Source: JBDSKH01 sp035556655
Lineage (GTDB): Bacteria > Actinomycetota > Actinomycetes > Actinomycetales > Microbacteriaceae
DNA: 40,005 bases
Reading direction: 5' to 3'
Assembly: GCA_035556655.1 (NCBI GenBank)
Contig: DATMFW010000013.1
Span: forward strand, 1 to 40,005
The notes below the pieces were generated by a model. It searched no databases. It saw nothing but the letters and a program-made list of their open reading frames with translations, and had not been told where the DNA came from. The position numbers and the translations under genes are program-made. Below, piece by piece: positions 1 through 9,160 of this stretch (within the stretch, counting starts at the first letter, position 1; every line of letters starts with the position of its first letter).

Positions 1-2061
1 TGCCTCTTCGACGACGACCGCACCGAGACCCGGATCGAGCTGACCGAGGTCGACGGCTACGTGTGGCACGGCTACCTCCCCGAGGTCCAGCCCGGCCAGC
101 GCTACGGCTACCGGGTGCACGGGCCCTGGGACCCGGCGTCGGGGGCGCGGTGCAATCCGAACAAGCTGCTGCTGGACCCGTACGCGAAGGCGACCTGCGG
201 TGAGATCACCTGGGGCCAGCCGATGTTCTCCTACGACTTCGGCGACCCCGCGTCCCGCAACGACGACGACTCGGCTGCCGACATGATGCTCGGGGTGGTG
301 ATCAACCCGTTCTTCGACTGGGCCGGCGACCGGGCCCCCCGCATCCCGTACGCCGAGACCGTGATCTACGAAGCCCACGTGAAGGGCCTGACCCGCCTGC
401 ACCCCGACGTGCCCGAGAATCTCCGCGGGACCTACGCCGGCATCGCGCACCCCGCGATCATCGAGCACCTGACGCGAATCGGCGTCACCGCTCTAGAACT
501 GATGCCGGTGCACCAGTTCCTCGACGACAGCGTCCTGCAAGACAAGGGCCTGCACAACTACTGGGGCTATAACACCATCGGATTCCTGGCCCCGCACTCG
601 GGCTACTCCTCCAGCGGCGACCTCGGCCAGCAGGTGCAGGAGTTCAAGGCGATGGTGCGCGCCCTGCACGAAGCCGGCATCGAGGTGATCCTGGATGTGG
701 TCTACAACCACACGGCGGAGGGCAACCACCAGGGACCCACGGTCTCGATGCGCGGGATCGACAACGCCGCGTACTACCGCCTCGTCGAGGACGACGAGCA
801 GCACTACATGGACTACACCGGCACCGGGAACTCGCTGAACGTCGGGCACCCGCACACGCTGCAACTGATCATGGACTCGCTGCGCTACTGGGTCACCGAG
901 ATGCACGTCGACGGATTCCGGTTCGACCTGGCCGCGACGCTCGCCCGCGAGTTCTACGAGGTCGATCGACTGAGCGCGTTCTTCGAACTCGTGCAGCAGG
1001 ACCCGATCGTGTCGCAGGTGAAGCTGATCGCCGAGCCCTGGGACATCGGCCCGGGCGGCTACCAGGTCGGCAACTTCCCCCCGCAATGGTCGGAGTGGAA
1101 CGGCAAGTACCGGGACACGGTGCGCGACTTCTGGCGGGGCGAGCCCGCCACCCTCGGCGAGTTCGCCTCGCGCATCACCGGTTCGGCCGACCTCTACGAG
1201 CGCACGGCCCGCCGCCCGGTCGCCAGCATCAACTTCGTCACCGCCCACGACGGGTTCACCTTGCGCGATCTGGTCTCGTACAACGACAAGCACAACGAGG
1301 CCAACGGCGAGGACGGCAACGACGGTGCCGACGACAACCGCTCGTGGAACATGGGCGCCGAGGGTGAGACCGACGACGAGACGATCCGCATCATGCGCGG
1401 GCGTCAGCAGCGCAACTTCCTGGCGACCCTGCTGCTCAGCCAGGGCGTGCCGATGATCCTCCACGGCGACGAGCTCGGGCGCACCCAGCACGGCAACAAC
1501 AATGTCTACGCCCAGGACAGCGAGATCGCCTGGGTGCGCTGGGACGAGACGGACACCGCTCTCGTGGAGTTCACCGCGGCTCTCGCCCGGCTGCGGCGCG
1601 AGCACCCGACGTTCCGCCGCAGCCGGTTCTTCGACGGCCACCCGGTGCGCCGCGGCGAGGGCGAACCGATGCCCGACATCGTGTGGCTGCGCCCCGACGG
1701 CACGGCGATGCAGCCCGACGACTGGGAGTCCGGGTTCGGGCGCACGATCGGGATGTTCCTCAACGGCCAGGGCATCCAAGGCGTGACCCAGCGCGGGGAG
1801 CCGATCGTCGACAAGCACTTCCTGGTGTACTTCAACGCGCACACCGAGGCCGTGGAGATCACGCTCCCGACCGAGGAGCGCTCGCCGCGCTGGGACCTCG
1901 TCGTCGACACCAACGACGGCGAGGTCGACGGCGAGCCGCTCGAACAGGGCTCGGTGTTCTCGCTGGGAGCCCACGCGCTCGCGGTGCTCCGGGAACACAC
2001 CGAGTCGCCCCCCTCCTCCGACCCGTCGGTGAGCGCCACGCTGGCGCCGGGTGCGGCGTGA
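1..2061 (+). CDS. glgX: Glycogen debranching enzyme GlgX (5' truncated by window)
   Basis: GH13 isoamylase-type debranching enzyme that hydrolyses alpha-1,6 branches of phosphorylase-trimmed glycogen, releasing maltodextrins for the next two genes. The frame is open from base 1 (CLFDDDRTETRIELTEVDGY upstream of the GTG at 61), so the true start lies outside; by comparison with the family roughly 35 residues are missing. The N-terminal CBM48-like part (YVWHGYLPEVQPGQRYGYRVHGPWDP) is followed by the TIM barrel with the GH13 regions VVYNH, VDGFRFDLAATLARE (nucleophile Asp), LIAEPWDIGPGGYQ (acid/base Glu) and NFVTAHDGFTL (transition-state Asp). The stop codon overlaps the treY start (GTGA), indicating coupling. 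Assignment is secure; the promoter is not in the window. Confidence 0.96.
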   Translation, partial: CLFDDDRTETRIELTEVDGYVWHGYLPEVQPGQRYGYRVHGPWDPASGARCNPNKLLLDPYAKATCGEITWGQPMFSYDFGDPASRNDDDSAADMMLGVVINPFFDWAGDRAPRIPYAETVIYEAHVKGLTRLHPDVPENLRGTYAGIAHPAIIEHLTRIGVTALELMPVHQFLDDSVLQDKGLHNYWGYNTIGFLAPHSGYSSSGDLGQQVQEFKAMVRALHEAGIEVILDVVYNHTAEGNHQGPTVSMRGIDNAAYYRLVEDDEQHYMDYTGTGNSLNVGHPHTLQLIMDSLRYWVTEMHVDGFRFDLAATLAREFYEVDRLSAFFELVQQDPIVSQVKLIAEPWDIGPGGYQVGNFPPQWSEWNGKYRDTVRDFWRGEPATLGEFASRITGSADLYERTARRPVASINFVTAHDGFTLRDLVSYNDKHNEANGEDGNDGADDNRSWNMGAEGETDDETIRIMRGRQQRNFLATLLLSQGVPMILHGDELGRTQHGNNNVYAQDSEIAWVRWDETDTALVEFTAALARLRREHPTFRRSRFFDGHPVRRGEGEPMPDIVWLRPDGTAMQPDDWESGFGRTIGMFLNGQGIQGVTQRGEPIVDKHFLVYFNAHTEAVEITLPTEERSPRWDLVVDTNDGEVDGEPLEQGSVFSLGAHALAVLREHTESPPSSDPSVSATLAPGAA

Positions 2062-4181
2062 CCCGCCTGCCCCGCTCGACCTATCGCCTGCAGCTCTCGG
2101 CGGAGTTCACCCTGCACGACGCGGCCGCCCTGGCCGATTACCTGCGCGACCTCGGCGCCGACTGGTTCTATCTGTCGCCGATCCTCCAGGCGGTCGCGGG
2201 GTCTTCGCACGGCTACGACGTCGTCGATCACACGCGGGTGGATGCCTCCCGCGGCGGCGAGGACGGCCTGCGTGCCCTGTCTTCCGCGGCCCGCACCCAC
2301 GACCTGGGTGTGCTCGTCGACATCGTCCCGAACCACATGGGTGTCGGGGTCCCGGAGGAGAACGCGGCGTGGCGCAGCGTGCTCGACCTCGGCCGCGCAT
2401 CGCCTTTCGCGGACTGGTTCGACATCGACTGGGAGTACGGGCAGGACCGGGTGCTGCTGCCGCCGGATCTGAACTACCGGCGGTTCTTCGCGGTGAACGA
2501 GCTGGCCGGCATCCGGGTCGAACTGCCCGAGGTGTTCGCCGCGACGCACGCCCTCATCGCCTCGTGGGTGCGCGACGGTCTCGTCGACGGACTGAGGGTC
2601 GACCACCCCGACGGTCTTGCCGACCCGGGCGGGTATCTGGCCGACCTGGCTGCGGCGACCGGCGACGCCTACGTGCTGGTGGAGAAGATCCTCGAGCGCG
2701 GCGAGACGCTCCCGCCGTTCTGGGCGGCGGCGGGGACGACCGGCTACGACGCGCTCGCCGAACTCGACCGGGTGTTCGTCGACCCCGCGGGCCGGGCGAC
2801 GCTCGACGCCCTCGACCTCGGCCTGCGCCGCGGCACTCCCCCGCGGTGGGCGGACCTGATCCATCAGACCAAGCGCGCGATCGCCGACGGAATCCTGCAG
2901 CCCGAGGTGCGCAGGCTCGTCCGCGACGCCGGGCTGCCGGGCACCGAGGATGCGATGGCCGAGGTCCTGGCCTGCTTCCCGGTGTACCGCAGCTACCTGC
3001 CGCTCGGCGCCGAGCACCTCGCGGAGGCGCTCGCCACCGCCGCCGCGCGCCGGCCCGACCTCCGCGACGACCTCGACCGGCTCGCCCCGGTGCTCGGCGA
3101 TCGCGAGCACCCGGCCGCGATCCGGTTCCAGCAGACCAGCGGCATGGTGATGGCCAAGGGCGTCGAGGACACGGCGTTCTACCGGATCTCGCGTCTCGCC
3201 AGCCTCACCGAGGTGGGAGCCGACCCCGACGAGTTCGCGCTCACCGTCGAGCAGTTCCATGCCCGTCAGCAGACCCGGCTCGCCGCGTTCCCGGCGAGCA
3301 TGACGACGCTCTCGACCCACGACACCAAGCGCGGCGAAGACACCCGCGCCCGCATCAGCGTGCTCGCCGAGGTGCCCGAGGAGTGGACGGGGTTCGTGCA
3401 ACGCCGGAGGCAGAAGCACGCCCTCGACGACGGCGCGCTGGAGAACGTGCTCTGGGAGTCGATCGTCGGCAGCTGGCCGCGCGAGCGCGAGGCGCTTCAT
3501 TCCTACGCCGAGAAGGCGGCACGCGAGGCCGGCGGGGCGACGACCTGGCAGGACCCGGACGAGGACTTCGAGCAACGCCTGCACGCCCTGGTCGACGCCG
3601 CGTTCGACGAGGAGGACACGGCCGAGGATGTCGCCGCCATGGTCGCCCGCATCGAACGCGCCGGCTGGTCCAACGGCCTCGGCGCGAAGCTGCTGCAGCT
3701 GACCGGGCCGGGGGTCCCGGACGTCTATCAGGGCAGTGAGCTCTGGGACTTCTCGCTCGTCGACCCCGACAATCGCCGCCCGGTCGACTTCGGGCTGCGG
3801 CGGCTGCTGCTGGCGGCGCTCGACGGCGGGGCCGAGCCGACGGTCGACGCGACCGGTGCGGCCAAGCTGCTGGTGACATCCCGCGCCCTGCGGTTGCGCC
3901 GGGACCGGCCGGAGCTGTTCGAGCGCTATGCCCCGTTGCCGGCGGTGGGCGAGGCGTCCGATCATCTGATCGCCGTGGATCGCGGGGGCGTCGTCGTGCT
4001 CGCGACCCGGCTTCCGCTCGGGCTGGAGGCACGGGGCGGGTGGGGCGACACGAGCCTGCTGCTGTCGGCCGGGCCGTTCCGCGACGCGCTGACCGGTGCC
4101 GAGACCGCGGGCGGCGAGACCGCGGTCGCGGAGCTGCTGAGCGCGCTGCCCGTCGCGTTGCTGGTGCAGGACCGGTCATGA
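2058..4181 (+). CDS. treY: Malto-oligosyltrehalose synthase TreY
   Basis: Intramolecular transglucosylase (GH13) that converts the reducing-end alpha-1,4 bond of maltodextrins to alpha,alpha-1,1, forming maltooligosyl trehalose for TreZ. The 707-aa product begins VTRLPRSTYRLQLSAEFTL, the usual TreY N-terminus (STYRLQL); GTG 2058 is chosen because it starts exactly there and overlaps the glgX stop by 4 bp. Catalytic regions visible: DIVPNHMGV, VDGLRVDHPDGLADP (nucleophile Asp), AYVLVEKILERGE (Glu), TLSTHDTKRGEDTRARI (Asp), and LLQLTGPGVPDVYQGSELWDFSLVDPDNRRPVDF near the C-terminus. It is somewhat shorter than many TreY proteins but all core motifs are present. The stop overlaps the treZ ATG by 4 bp. 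Confidence 0.96.
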   Translation: MTRLPRSTYRLQLSAEFTLHDAAALADYLRDLGADWFYLSPILQAVAGSSHGYDVVDHTRVDASRGGEDGLRALSSAARTHDLGVLVDIVPNHMGVGVPEENAAWRSVLDLGRASPFADWFDIDWEYGQDRVLLPPDLNYRRFFAVNELAGIRVELPEVFAATHALIASWVRDGLVDGLRVDHPDGLADPGGYLADLAAATGDAYVLVEKILERGETLPPFWAAAGTTGYDALAELDRVFVDPAGRATLDALDLGLRRGTPPRWADLIHQTKRAIADGILQPEVRRLVRDAGLPGTEDAMAEVLACFPVYRSYLPLGAEHLAEALATAAARRPDLRDDLDRLAPVLGDREHPAAIRFQQTSGMVMAKGVEDTAFYRISRLASLTEVGADPDEFALTVEQFHARQQTRLAAFPASMTTLSTHDTKRGEDTRARISVLAEVPEEWTGFVQRRRQKHALDDGALENVLWESIVGSWPREREALHSYAEKAAREAGGATTWQDPDEDFEQRLHALVDAAFDEEDTAEDVAAMVARIERAGWSNGLGAKLLQLTGPGVPDVYQGSELWDFSLVDPDNRRPVDFGLRRLLLAALDGGAEPTVDATGAAKLLVTSRALRLRRDRPELFERYAPLPAVGEASDHLIAVDRGGVVVLATRLPLGLEARGGWGDTSLLLSAGPFRDALTGAETAGGETAVAELLSALPVALLVQDRS

Positions 4182-5875
4182 TCGCCCGGGTCTGGGCGCC
4201 GCTGCCGAGGCGGGTGCGCATCCGCGCCGATGGTGTGGTGCGCGAGCTGACCCGGGAGGCCGGAGGCTGGTGGCGAGACGATCGCGAGCTGGCGCCGGGG
4301 ACGCGGTACGGCTACCTGCTCGACGACGCCGAGCATCCGGTCCCGGATCCGCGCAGCCGCAGTCTGCCCGACGGGGTGCACGGGCTCAGCGAGGTCGTCG
4401 AGCTCCCCCGCCCCCGGCCCTGGGCGGGGCGCGCCCTGCCGGGGTCGGTGATCTACGAGTTGCATGTCGGCACTTTCACGCCCCGCGGCACGCTCGACTC
4501 GGCGATCGAGCGGCTCGACGATCTGGTCGAGCTCGGCGTCGACCTGGTCGAGCCGCTGCCGGTCAACGGCTTCAACGGCGAGCGCAACTGGGGCTACGAC
4601 GGGGTGGCCTGGTTCGCCGTCGACGACACGTACGGCGGGCCGGAGGCCTACCTGCGGTTCGTGGACGCCTGCCACGACCGGGGGCTCGGGGTCGTGCAGG
4701 ACGTGGTGTTCAACCACCTGGGACCGAGCGGCAACTACCTGCCGGCGTTCGGGCCCTACCTCGCCGACACGGGCAACACCTGGGGCGCGGACGTGAATCT
4801 CGCCGAACCGGAGGTGCGCGCCTACATCCTCGACTGCGCGCGCATGTGGTTCGACGGCTACGGGGTCGACGGGTTGCGGCTGGATGCCGTGCACGCGTTA
4901 CACGATCCGACGCCGCGGCACATCCTCTCCGAGCTGAGCGAGCTGGCCGAGACCCTCGGCGCCACGCTGGGCCGGCCCCTGAGCCTGATCGCCGAGTCGG
5001 ACCTCAACGACCCGGTGATGGTCCTGCCACGCGCCGACGGCGGGTACGGCATGACGGCGCAATGGTGCGATGACTACCACCACGCGGCGCACGTGGCCCT
5101 GACCGGCGAGACCGACGGCTACTACGCCGATTTCGCATCGCTGGATGCGGTGGCGAAGACCTGGACGGGCGGCTTCTTCCACGACGGGACCTTCTCCTCC
5201 TTCCGCGGCCGCGACCACGGCGCACCGCTGCCCGCCGAGGTGCCGGCCTGGCGCCTGGTGACCTTCGCGCAGGATCACGACCAGATCGGCAACCGGGCCG
5301 TCGGCGACCGGCTCACCGAGGCGCTCGGACCGGACCGGCTCGCGATCGCGGCGGTGCTCAGCATCTGCAGTCCGTTCACCCCGATGATCTTCATGGGCGA
5401 GGAGTGGGCGGCCTCGACGCCGTGGCAGTTCTTCACCGCACACCCCGAGCCGGAACTCGCCACGGCGACCGCGGAAGGCCGGATCGAGGAGTTCGCCGAG
5501 CACGGCTGGGATCCGGACGCCGTTCCCGACCCGCAGGACCCGGCGACGTTCCGCAGGTCGCATCTGGACTGGGGCGAGCGCGATCGCGAACCGCACCGCC
5601 GCATCCGGCAGCTGTATCGCGACCTGATCGCGCTGCGGTGCAGCGAGCCCGCCTTCGCCGACTCCCGGCTGGGCACGCTGTCGGCCGAGGCCGACGACGC
5701 CGCGCGCACCCTGCGGCTGCGGCACGCCGGCATCGAGGTGCTCGTCAATCTCGGCGAGTCGGTGTGGGATGCCGGGGCCGGGGAGCTGCTGCTGGCCACC
5801 TCCGAGCGGGTGCGGGCCACCGCATCCGGGCTCGAGCTCGGGCCGGATTCGGCCGCCGTCGTGCGCCGGACGTGA
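4178..5875 (+). CDS. treZ: Malto-oligosyltrehalose trehalohydrolase TreZ
   Basis: GH13 enzyme that cleaves trehalose from maltooligosyl trehalose, the last step of the TreYZ route. ATG 4178 overlaps the treY stop (ATGA) and gives 565 aa beginning MIARVWAPLPRRVRIRADG, the typical N-terminal immunoglobulin-like domain. The barrel follows with VIYELHVGTFTPRGTLDSAI, GVVQDVVFNHLGPSGNYL, VDGLRLDAVHALHD (nucleophile Asp), SLIAESDLNDP (Glu) and FAQDHDQIGNRAVGDRL (Asp), then PMIFMGEEWAAS. Together with glgX and treY it forms a glycogen-to-trehalose operon, expected to act in storage turnover and osmotic or desiccation protection. No terminator hairpin is obvious immediately downstream. Confidence 0.96.
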   Translation: MIARVWAPLPRRVRIRADGVVRELTREAGGWWRDDRELAPGTRYGYLLDDAEHPVPDPRSRSLPDGVHGLSEVVELPRPRPWAGRALPGSVIYELHVGTFTPRGTLDSAIERLDDLVELGVDLVEPLPVNGFNGERNWGYDGVAWFAVDDTYGGPEAYLRFVDACHDRGLGVVQDVVFNHLGPSGNYLPAFGPYLADTGNTWGADVNLAEPEVRAYILDCARMWFDGYGVDGLRLDAVHALHDPTPRHILSELSELAETLGATLGRPLSLIAESDLNDPVMVLPRADGGYGMTAQWCDDYHHAAHVALTGETDGYYADFASLDAVAKTWTGGFFHDGTFSSFRGRDHGAPLPAEVPAWRLVTFAQDHDQIGNRAVGDRLTEALGPDRLAIAAVLSICSPFTPMIFMGEEWAASTPWQFFTAHPEPELATATAEGRIEEFAEHGWDPDAVPDPQDPATFRRSHLDWGERDREPHRRIRQLYRDLIALRCSEPAFADSRLGTLSAEADDAARTLRLRHAGIEVLVNLGESVWDAGAGELLLATSERVRATASGLELGPDSAAVVRRT

Positions 5876-5980
5876 CCGCAGGCTCAACGTCACCTGAAGG
5901 TCTGCCCCCGCCCCTTGCCGCGCGAGCAGCCGTGGGGTGTGATCAGATCATCAGCCCACATCCGACCCCGGGAGGCCGCG

Positions 5981-6193
5981 ATGAACACCACCATCGCTCG
6001 TGACCATGACGTTCTGGTCACGCTCGCCGTGCCCGGAGTCCACCGCGTGGAGCTCGACGGCGCCACGGTCGGCTACGTCGTGGAGGCCGGACCCGTGTTC
6101 GTGTCCCTCCGTGGCGCCGTCTACAACACCTCGTGCGAGGTCGGGCAGGCACTCGACCTCGACACGGCGGTCGCCGCGGTCCTGGCCTCCTGA
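5981..6193 (+). CDS. Small conserved-looking hypothetical protein (70 aa)
   Basis: Family not recognised. The product (MNTTIARDHDVLVTLAVPGV...) is a short, soluble, beta-rich polypeptide with an acidic second half (CEVGQALDLDTAVAAVLAS) and no signal or membrane segment. ATG 5981 is chosen over an in-frame ATG at 5915 because a GGGAGG Shine-Dalgarno lies 6-7 nt upstream and coding-like composition begins there. The 105-bp gap after treZ contains an 11-bp palindrome TGATCAGATCA at 5940-5950 that could be part of a promoter or operator. It is probably its own transcription unit, since the next gene has its own leaderless promoter. Function unknown. Confidence 0.7.
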   Translation: MNTTIARDHDVLVTLAVPGVHRVELDGATVGYVVEAGPVFVSLRGAVYNTSCEVGQALDLDTAVAAVLAS

Positions 6194-6212
6194 GTCGTCG
6201 CACGCCGGCCTC

Positions 6213-6225
6213 TAGGCTGGCGCAC
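6213..6225 (+). promoter_or_regulatory. Leaderless promoter for the acyltransferase gene
   Basis: TAGGCT (6213-6218) ends 7 nt before GTG 6226. A -10 box at this distance places the transcription start at or next to the start codon, and no Shine-Dalgarno is present. The same hexamer and spacing precede the next gene. Confidence 0.6.
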
Positions 6226-7497
6226 GTGAGCGACGCGACGAAGCGCACCGAGCGCGCGGCCATCGATCTGTCGAAGCGCGATCTGACGCTCGACCTGGCC
6301 CGCGTGTTCTGCGTGCTGCTGGTCGTCGTGATCCACCTGCTGATGGTGGGGGTGCGCACCGAGGGCGGCATCGCCCTGGAACGCCCGCTCGAGGCCCAGC
6401 CGTGGTTCCCGCTGGCGACCTGGGTCGGCCAGATCATGCCGCTGTTCTTCGTGGTCGGAGGGTTCGCGTCGATGACCGCGTGGCGCAGCCTCCAGCGCCG
6501 CGGCGGTGACGGCGCGGACTACGTCAAGACCCGCGTGCTGCGGCTCGCCCAGCCGACGTTCCCGCTCTTCGTGTTCTACGTCGTGGCGATCGGCATCGGG
6601 CTGCTGATCGTTCAGCTGACCGGGGCCCTGCCGTTCGAGACCCTCGACGGGGTGTTCATCGGAGCCGGCTCTCCGCTCTGGTTCGTCGCCGCCTACGCCC
6701 TCTGTCAGGCGCTCGTGCCGTTCCTCGCGCGTCTGCACGCGACCGCCCCGAAGCGCACGGTGCTCGTGCTGCTCGCCGGGGTGATCCTCGTCGACGTCGT
6801 GCATTTCGCCGTGCCGGGGATGTACTGGTTCGGACTGCTCAACCTGCTCTTCGTCTGGCCGCTGGTGCAGCAGATCGGCTTCTGGTACGCCGACGGGTTC
6901 TTCGACCGGCGCCCCGGGTGGCAGCTCGTGCTGATCTCGCTGGCAGGCGTCGGGATGCTGTGGCCGCTCACCGCATTCGCCCCGTACGACGTCGACATGC
7001 TCGTCAACCTCAACCCGCCGACGCTGCCGCTGGTGTTCCTCGGCGTGGCGCAGGCCGCCTTCCTTCGGCTGCTCAAGCGTCCACTGACGGCGCTGATGCG
7101 CACCACCCCGGCGAAGGCCGTGGTGTTCGTGGTGGGCACCCGGCTGATGACCATCTACCTGTGGCACCTTCCGGTGATCATCGCCCTGTCGGGGATCGCC
7201 ATCCTGATCCCCGGAGCGAGCCCGCGACCCGACAGCGCCGAGTGGTGGCTGAGCCGGCCGGTCGAGTACGTGCTGGTGCTGGTGGTGCTCTTCGGCCTGT
7301 CGTTGCTGGTCGGACGGTGGGAGCAGCCGCGCGAACTCGGCCCGACCCCGCCGGTGCCGATCGTCGCGCTGGCCGCCGTGCTGACGATCGCCGTGCCTGC
7401 CCTGCTGATCCCGTTCGGGCTGGATCTGGCACTCGCGATCGCCGGCGCCGTCACGTTCGGACTGGCGATCCTCATCCTCGGCCGCTGGCGCTCGTAG
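6226..7497 (+). CDS. Acyltransferase-3 family integral membrane protein
   Basis: A 423-aa polytopic membrane protein of the acyltransferase-3 (OafA/YrhL-like) family, which transfers acyl groups from the cytoplasm to sugars or other envelope acceptors. The first membrane segment (DLTLDLARVFCVLLVVVIHLLMVGV) contains the family R...H pair (R26, H37), and about ten hydrophobic segments follow, including PLFFVVGGFASMTAW, TIYLWHLPVIIALSGIAIL and a C-terminal pair. GTG 6226 is chosen because a TAGGCT box lies 7 nt upstream and the N-terminal 22 residues are charged and cytoplasmic, as usual. The acceptor cannot be told. Its stop codon (TAG) is embedded in the -10 box of the following gene. Confidence 0.85.
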   Translation: MSDATKRTERAAIDLSKRDLTLDLARVFCVLLVVVIHLLMVGVRTEGGIALERPLEAQPWFPLATWVGQIMPLFFVVGGFASMTAWRSLQRRGGDGADYVKTRVLRLAQPTFPLFVFYVVAIGIGLLIVQLTGALPFETLDGVFIGAGSPLWFVAAYALCQALVPFLARLHATAPKRTVLVLLAGVILVDVVHFAVPGMYWFGLLNLLFVWPLVQQIGFWYADGFFDRRPGWQLVLISLAGVGMLWPLTAFAPYDVDMLVNLNPPTLPLVFLGVAQAAFLRLLKRPLTALMRTTPAKAVVFVVGTRLMTIYLWHLPVIIALSGIAILIPGASPRPDSAEWWLSRPVEYVLVLVVLFGLSLLVGRWEQPRELGPTPPVPIVALAAVLTIAVPALLIPFGLDLALAIAGAVTFGLAILILGRWRS

Positions 7498-7507
7498 GCT
7501 GGTCGTC
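7495..7507 (+). promoter_or_regulatory. Leaderless promoter for the dehydrogenase gene
   Basis: TAGGCT (7495-7500) lies 7 nt before GTG 7508. Its first three bases are the stop codon of the acyltransferase gene. No Shine-Dalgarno is seen, so a leaderless transcript is inferred. Confidence 0.6.
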
Positions 7508-8554
7508 GTGAAGGCGACGATGATGCACGGCACCCGCGATGTCCGGCTCGAGGACCGCGACGACCCCGTCATCCGGGCACCGCGCGACGTGATCGTGCGG
7601 GTCGTCGCCGCCTGCGTCTGCGGGTCCGACCTGTGGGGGTACCGCGACTTCGGCTCCGGGCGACCGCGGGCGACCGGCCACGAGATGGTGGGGGTCATCG
7701 AGCAGATCGGCGAGGAGGTCGAGACGCTCGCGGTCGGCGACTTCGTGATCTCGCCGTTCTCGCTGAGCGACGGCAGCTGCCAGTCCTGCCGGGCCGGGTT
7801 CACCTCGGTCTGCGACCATGTCACGTTCTTCGGCGGCATGGACGAGGACCGGCTGTGGGTCGACGGCGCGCAGGGCGAGCGCATCCGCATGCCGCTCGGC
7901 GAGAGCTCGCTCGTCGTCGTACCGGGGCCGGTGGACGATGCGCTGGTGCCGCACCTGCTCGCCCTGTCGGATGTGGCATCCACCGGCCACCACGCGGCCG
8001 TCTCGGCTCGGGTGGGACCCGGCGATGTCGTTGTGGTCGTCGGCGACGGAGCCGTGGGGCTCTCGGCCGTGCTTGCCGCGTCGCGTCTGGGCGCCGACCG
8101 GGTCATCGCCATGAGCCGTCACGCGTCGCGCCAGGCCGTCGCCCGCGAGTTCGGGGCGACCGACATCATCGAGGAACGCGGTGACGCCGGCATCGCGAAG
8201 CTCCGGGAGCTGCTCGGCGGGGAACTCGCCGACGCGGCGCTGGAATGCGTCGGCACCTCGGAGGCCATGGACCAGGCCCTGGGTTCGGTGCGCGGCGGCG
8301 GCCGGGTCGGCTTCGTCGGGGTTCCGGGCGACCGGGTCGAGCTCGATGTCGGCACGCTGTTCAGCGGCAACATCACGCTCGGCGGTGGGATGGCTCCGGC
8401 TCGCGCCTACATCCCCGAGTTGCTGCCCGCGGTGCTCGACGGCAGCATGCGGCCGGGCCGCGTGTTCGACCTCGAGCTGCCGCTGGCCGAGGTGGCGGAG
8501 GCGTATGCGGCGATGGACGAGCGCCGGGCGATCAAGGTGCTGCTGCGGCCGTAG
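7508..8554 (+). CDS. Zinc-dependent alcohol dehydrogenase (MDR superfamily)
   Basis: A 348-aa medium-chain dehydrogenase, probably an NAD(P)-dependent alcohol or polyol oxidoreductase. The catalytic-zinc ligands are visible in CVCGSDLWGYR (C38) and ATGHEMVGVIE (H58, E59), and the Rossmann loop is VVVVGDGAVGLSAV. The structural-zinc lobe SDGSCQSCRAGFTSVC keeps three cysteines (C91, C94, C102), while the usual first cysteine is Asp88, so this site is probably altered or absent. GTG 7508 follows a leaderless -10 box. A copy of the palindromic repeat follows 24 bp after the stop. The substrate cannot be inferred from context. Confidence 0.9.
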   Translation: MKATMMHGTRDVRLEDRDDPVIRAPRDVIVRVVAACVCGSDLWGYRDFGSGRPRATGHEMVGVIEQIGEEVETLAVGDFVISPFSLSDGSCQSCRAGFTSVCDHVTFFGGMDEDRLWVDGAQGERIRMPLGESSLVVVPGPVDDALVPHLLALSDVASTGHHAAVSARVGPGDVVVVVGDGAVGLSAVLAASRLGADRVIAMSRHASRQAVAREFGATDIIEERGDAGIAKLRELLGGELADAALECVGTSEAMDQALGSVRGGGRVGFVGVPGDRVELDVGTLFSGNITLGGGMAPARAYIPELLPAVLDGSMRPGRVFDLELPLAEVAEAYAAMDERRAIKVLLRP

Positions 8555-8578
8555 GACACTCAGCGGCTCGGAAGCACT

Positions 8579-8615
8579 CGGTGGTCGAGTAGCGCCGCAG
8601 GCGCGTATCGAGACC
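8579..8615 (+). repeat. Palindromic repeat, copy A
   Basis: Begins CGGTGGTCGAGTAGCGCC and ends GCGCGTATCGAGACC, forming an imperfect hairpin. It fills most of the 61-bp gap between two convergent genes and ends directly against the stop codon of the leftward gene, so it could act as a bidirectional terminator. At least eight more copies lie between 32624 and 36767, all in the same orientation. Confidence 0.85.
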
Positions 8616-9137
8616 TCAGAACCCGAAGTCGCCGAAGTCGCCGCCGAAGTCGCGGCCGACCTCGCCATCCGCGCCCGGATCGGCCGCCGCATCCGCCGCG
8701 CCGTCCCACGGCAGGAACGCGCTGACGAGCGCCGAACCGATCACGTACCCCGCGACGGTGCCGATCAGCGAACTGGCGATCATGCTGCCGAACCCGGGCC
8801 CGCGGTACGCGGGGTTGGAGAATGACGACTCCAGCGTGCCGGGCTTGCGCATCTCGGCGCGGGTGGCCGCGCGGGCCAGGGTCGCCGGTTCACTGGACAG
8901 CGGGCGTTCGCCCGTCCCGGCGCCCTTGCTCAGCTCTTCGTAGACGATCGCGCGCTGCTCTTCGGTCAGCTTCGCGAACGCCTCGCGGTGCACCGCCTCG
9001 ATCGTCTCGGGCGGCGCGGTGCGCAGCAGGTAGCGGTAGCGCTCGATCGCGCGCGCGTCGTCGGTGGTTGCCTGCCGCTGCTGTGGTGCGGGTGCCGGAG
9101 CCTCGTCGGCTCCGAACAGGCGATCCAGGAATCCCAT
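8616..9137 (-). CDS. Small membrane-associated hypothetical protein
   Basis: No family recognised with confidence. The 173-aa product begins MGFLDRLFGADEAPAPAP, continues with a soluble helical stretch (ARAIERYRYLLRTAPPETIEAVHREAFAKLTEEQRAIVYEEL) and has one glycine-rich membrane segment (SMIASSLIGTVAGYVIGSALVSAFL) before an acidic Gly/Phe tail (GRDFGGDFGDFGF). ATG 9137 is chosen because CGGAGG lies 7 nt upstream and longer frames lack any signal. It lies 23 bp downstream of a PspC-domain gene in the same direction and is probably co-transcribed, which hints at an envelope role. Confidence 0.75.
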   Translation of the reverse strand: MGFLDRLFGADEAPAPAPQQRQATTDDARAIERYRYLLRTAPPETIEAVHREAFAKLTEEQRAIVYEELSKGAGTGERPLSSEPATLARAATRAEMRKPGTLESSFSNPAYRGPGFGSMIASSLIGTVAGYVIGSALVSAFLPWDGAADAAADPGADGEVGRDFGGDFGDFGF

Positions 9138-9160
9138 TCGGTTGCCTCCGAGAGGAGAGG

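Noticed and set aside
493..3965. Long open frames antisense to glgX and treY
   Set aside because: They are mirror images of the real genes in very GC-rich DNA; the translations are rich in Arg/His/Val without domain motifs, while the plus-strand products have full GH13 motif sets.
6121..8112. 663-codon antisense frame over the acyltransferase and dehydrogenase genes
   Set aside because: The translated sequence is low-complexity (His/Gln/Arg/Asp) and opposes two genes with clear family motifs and promoters.
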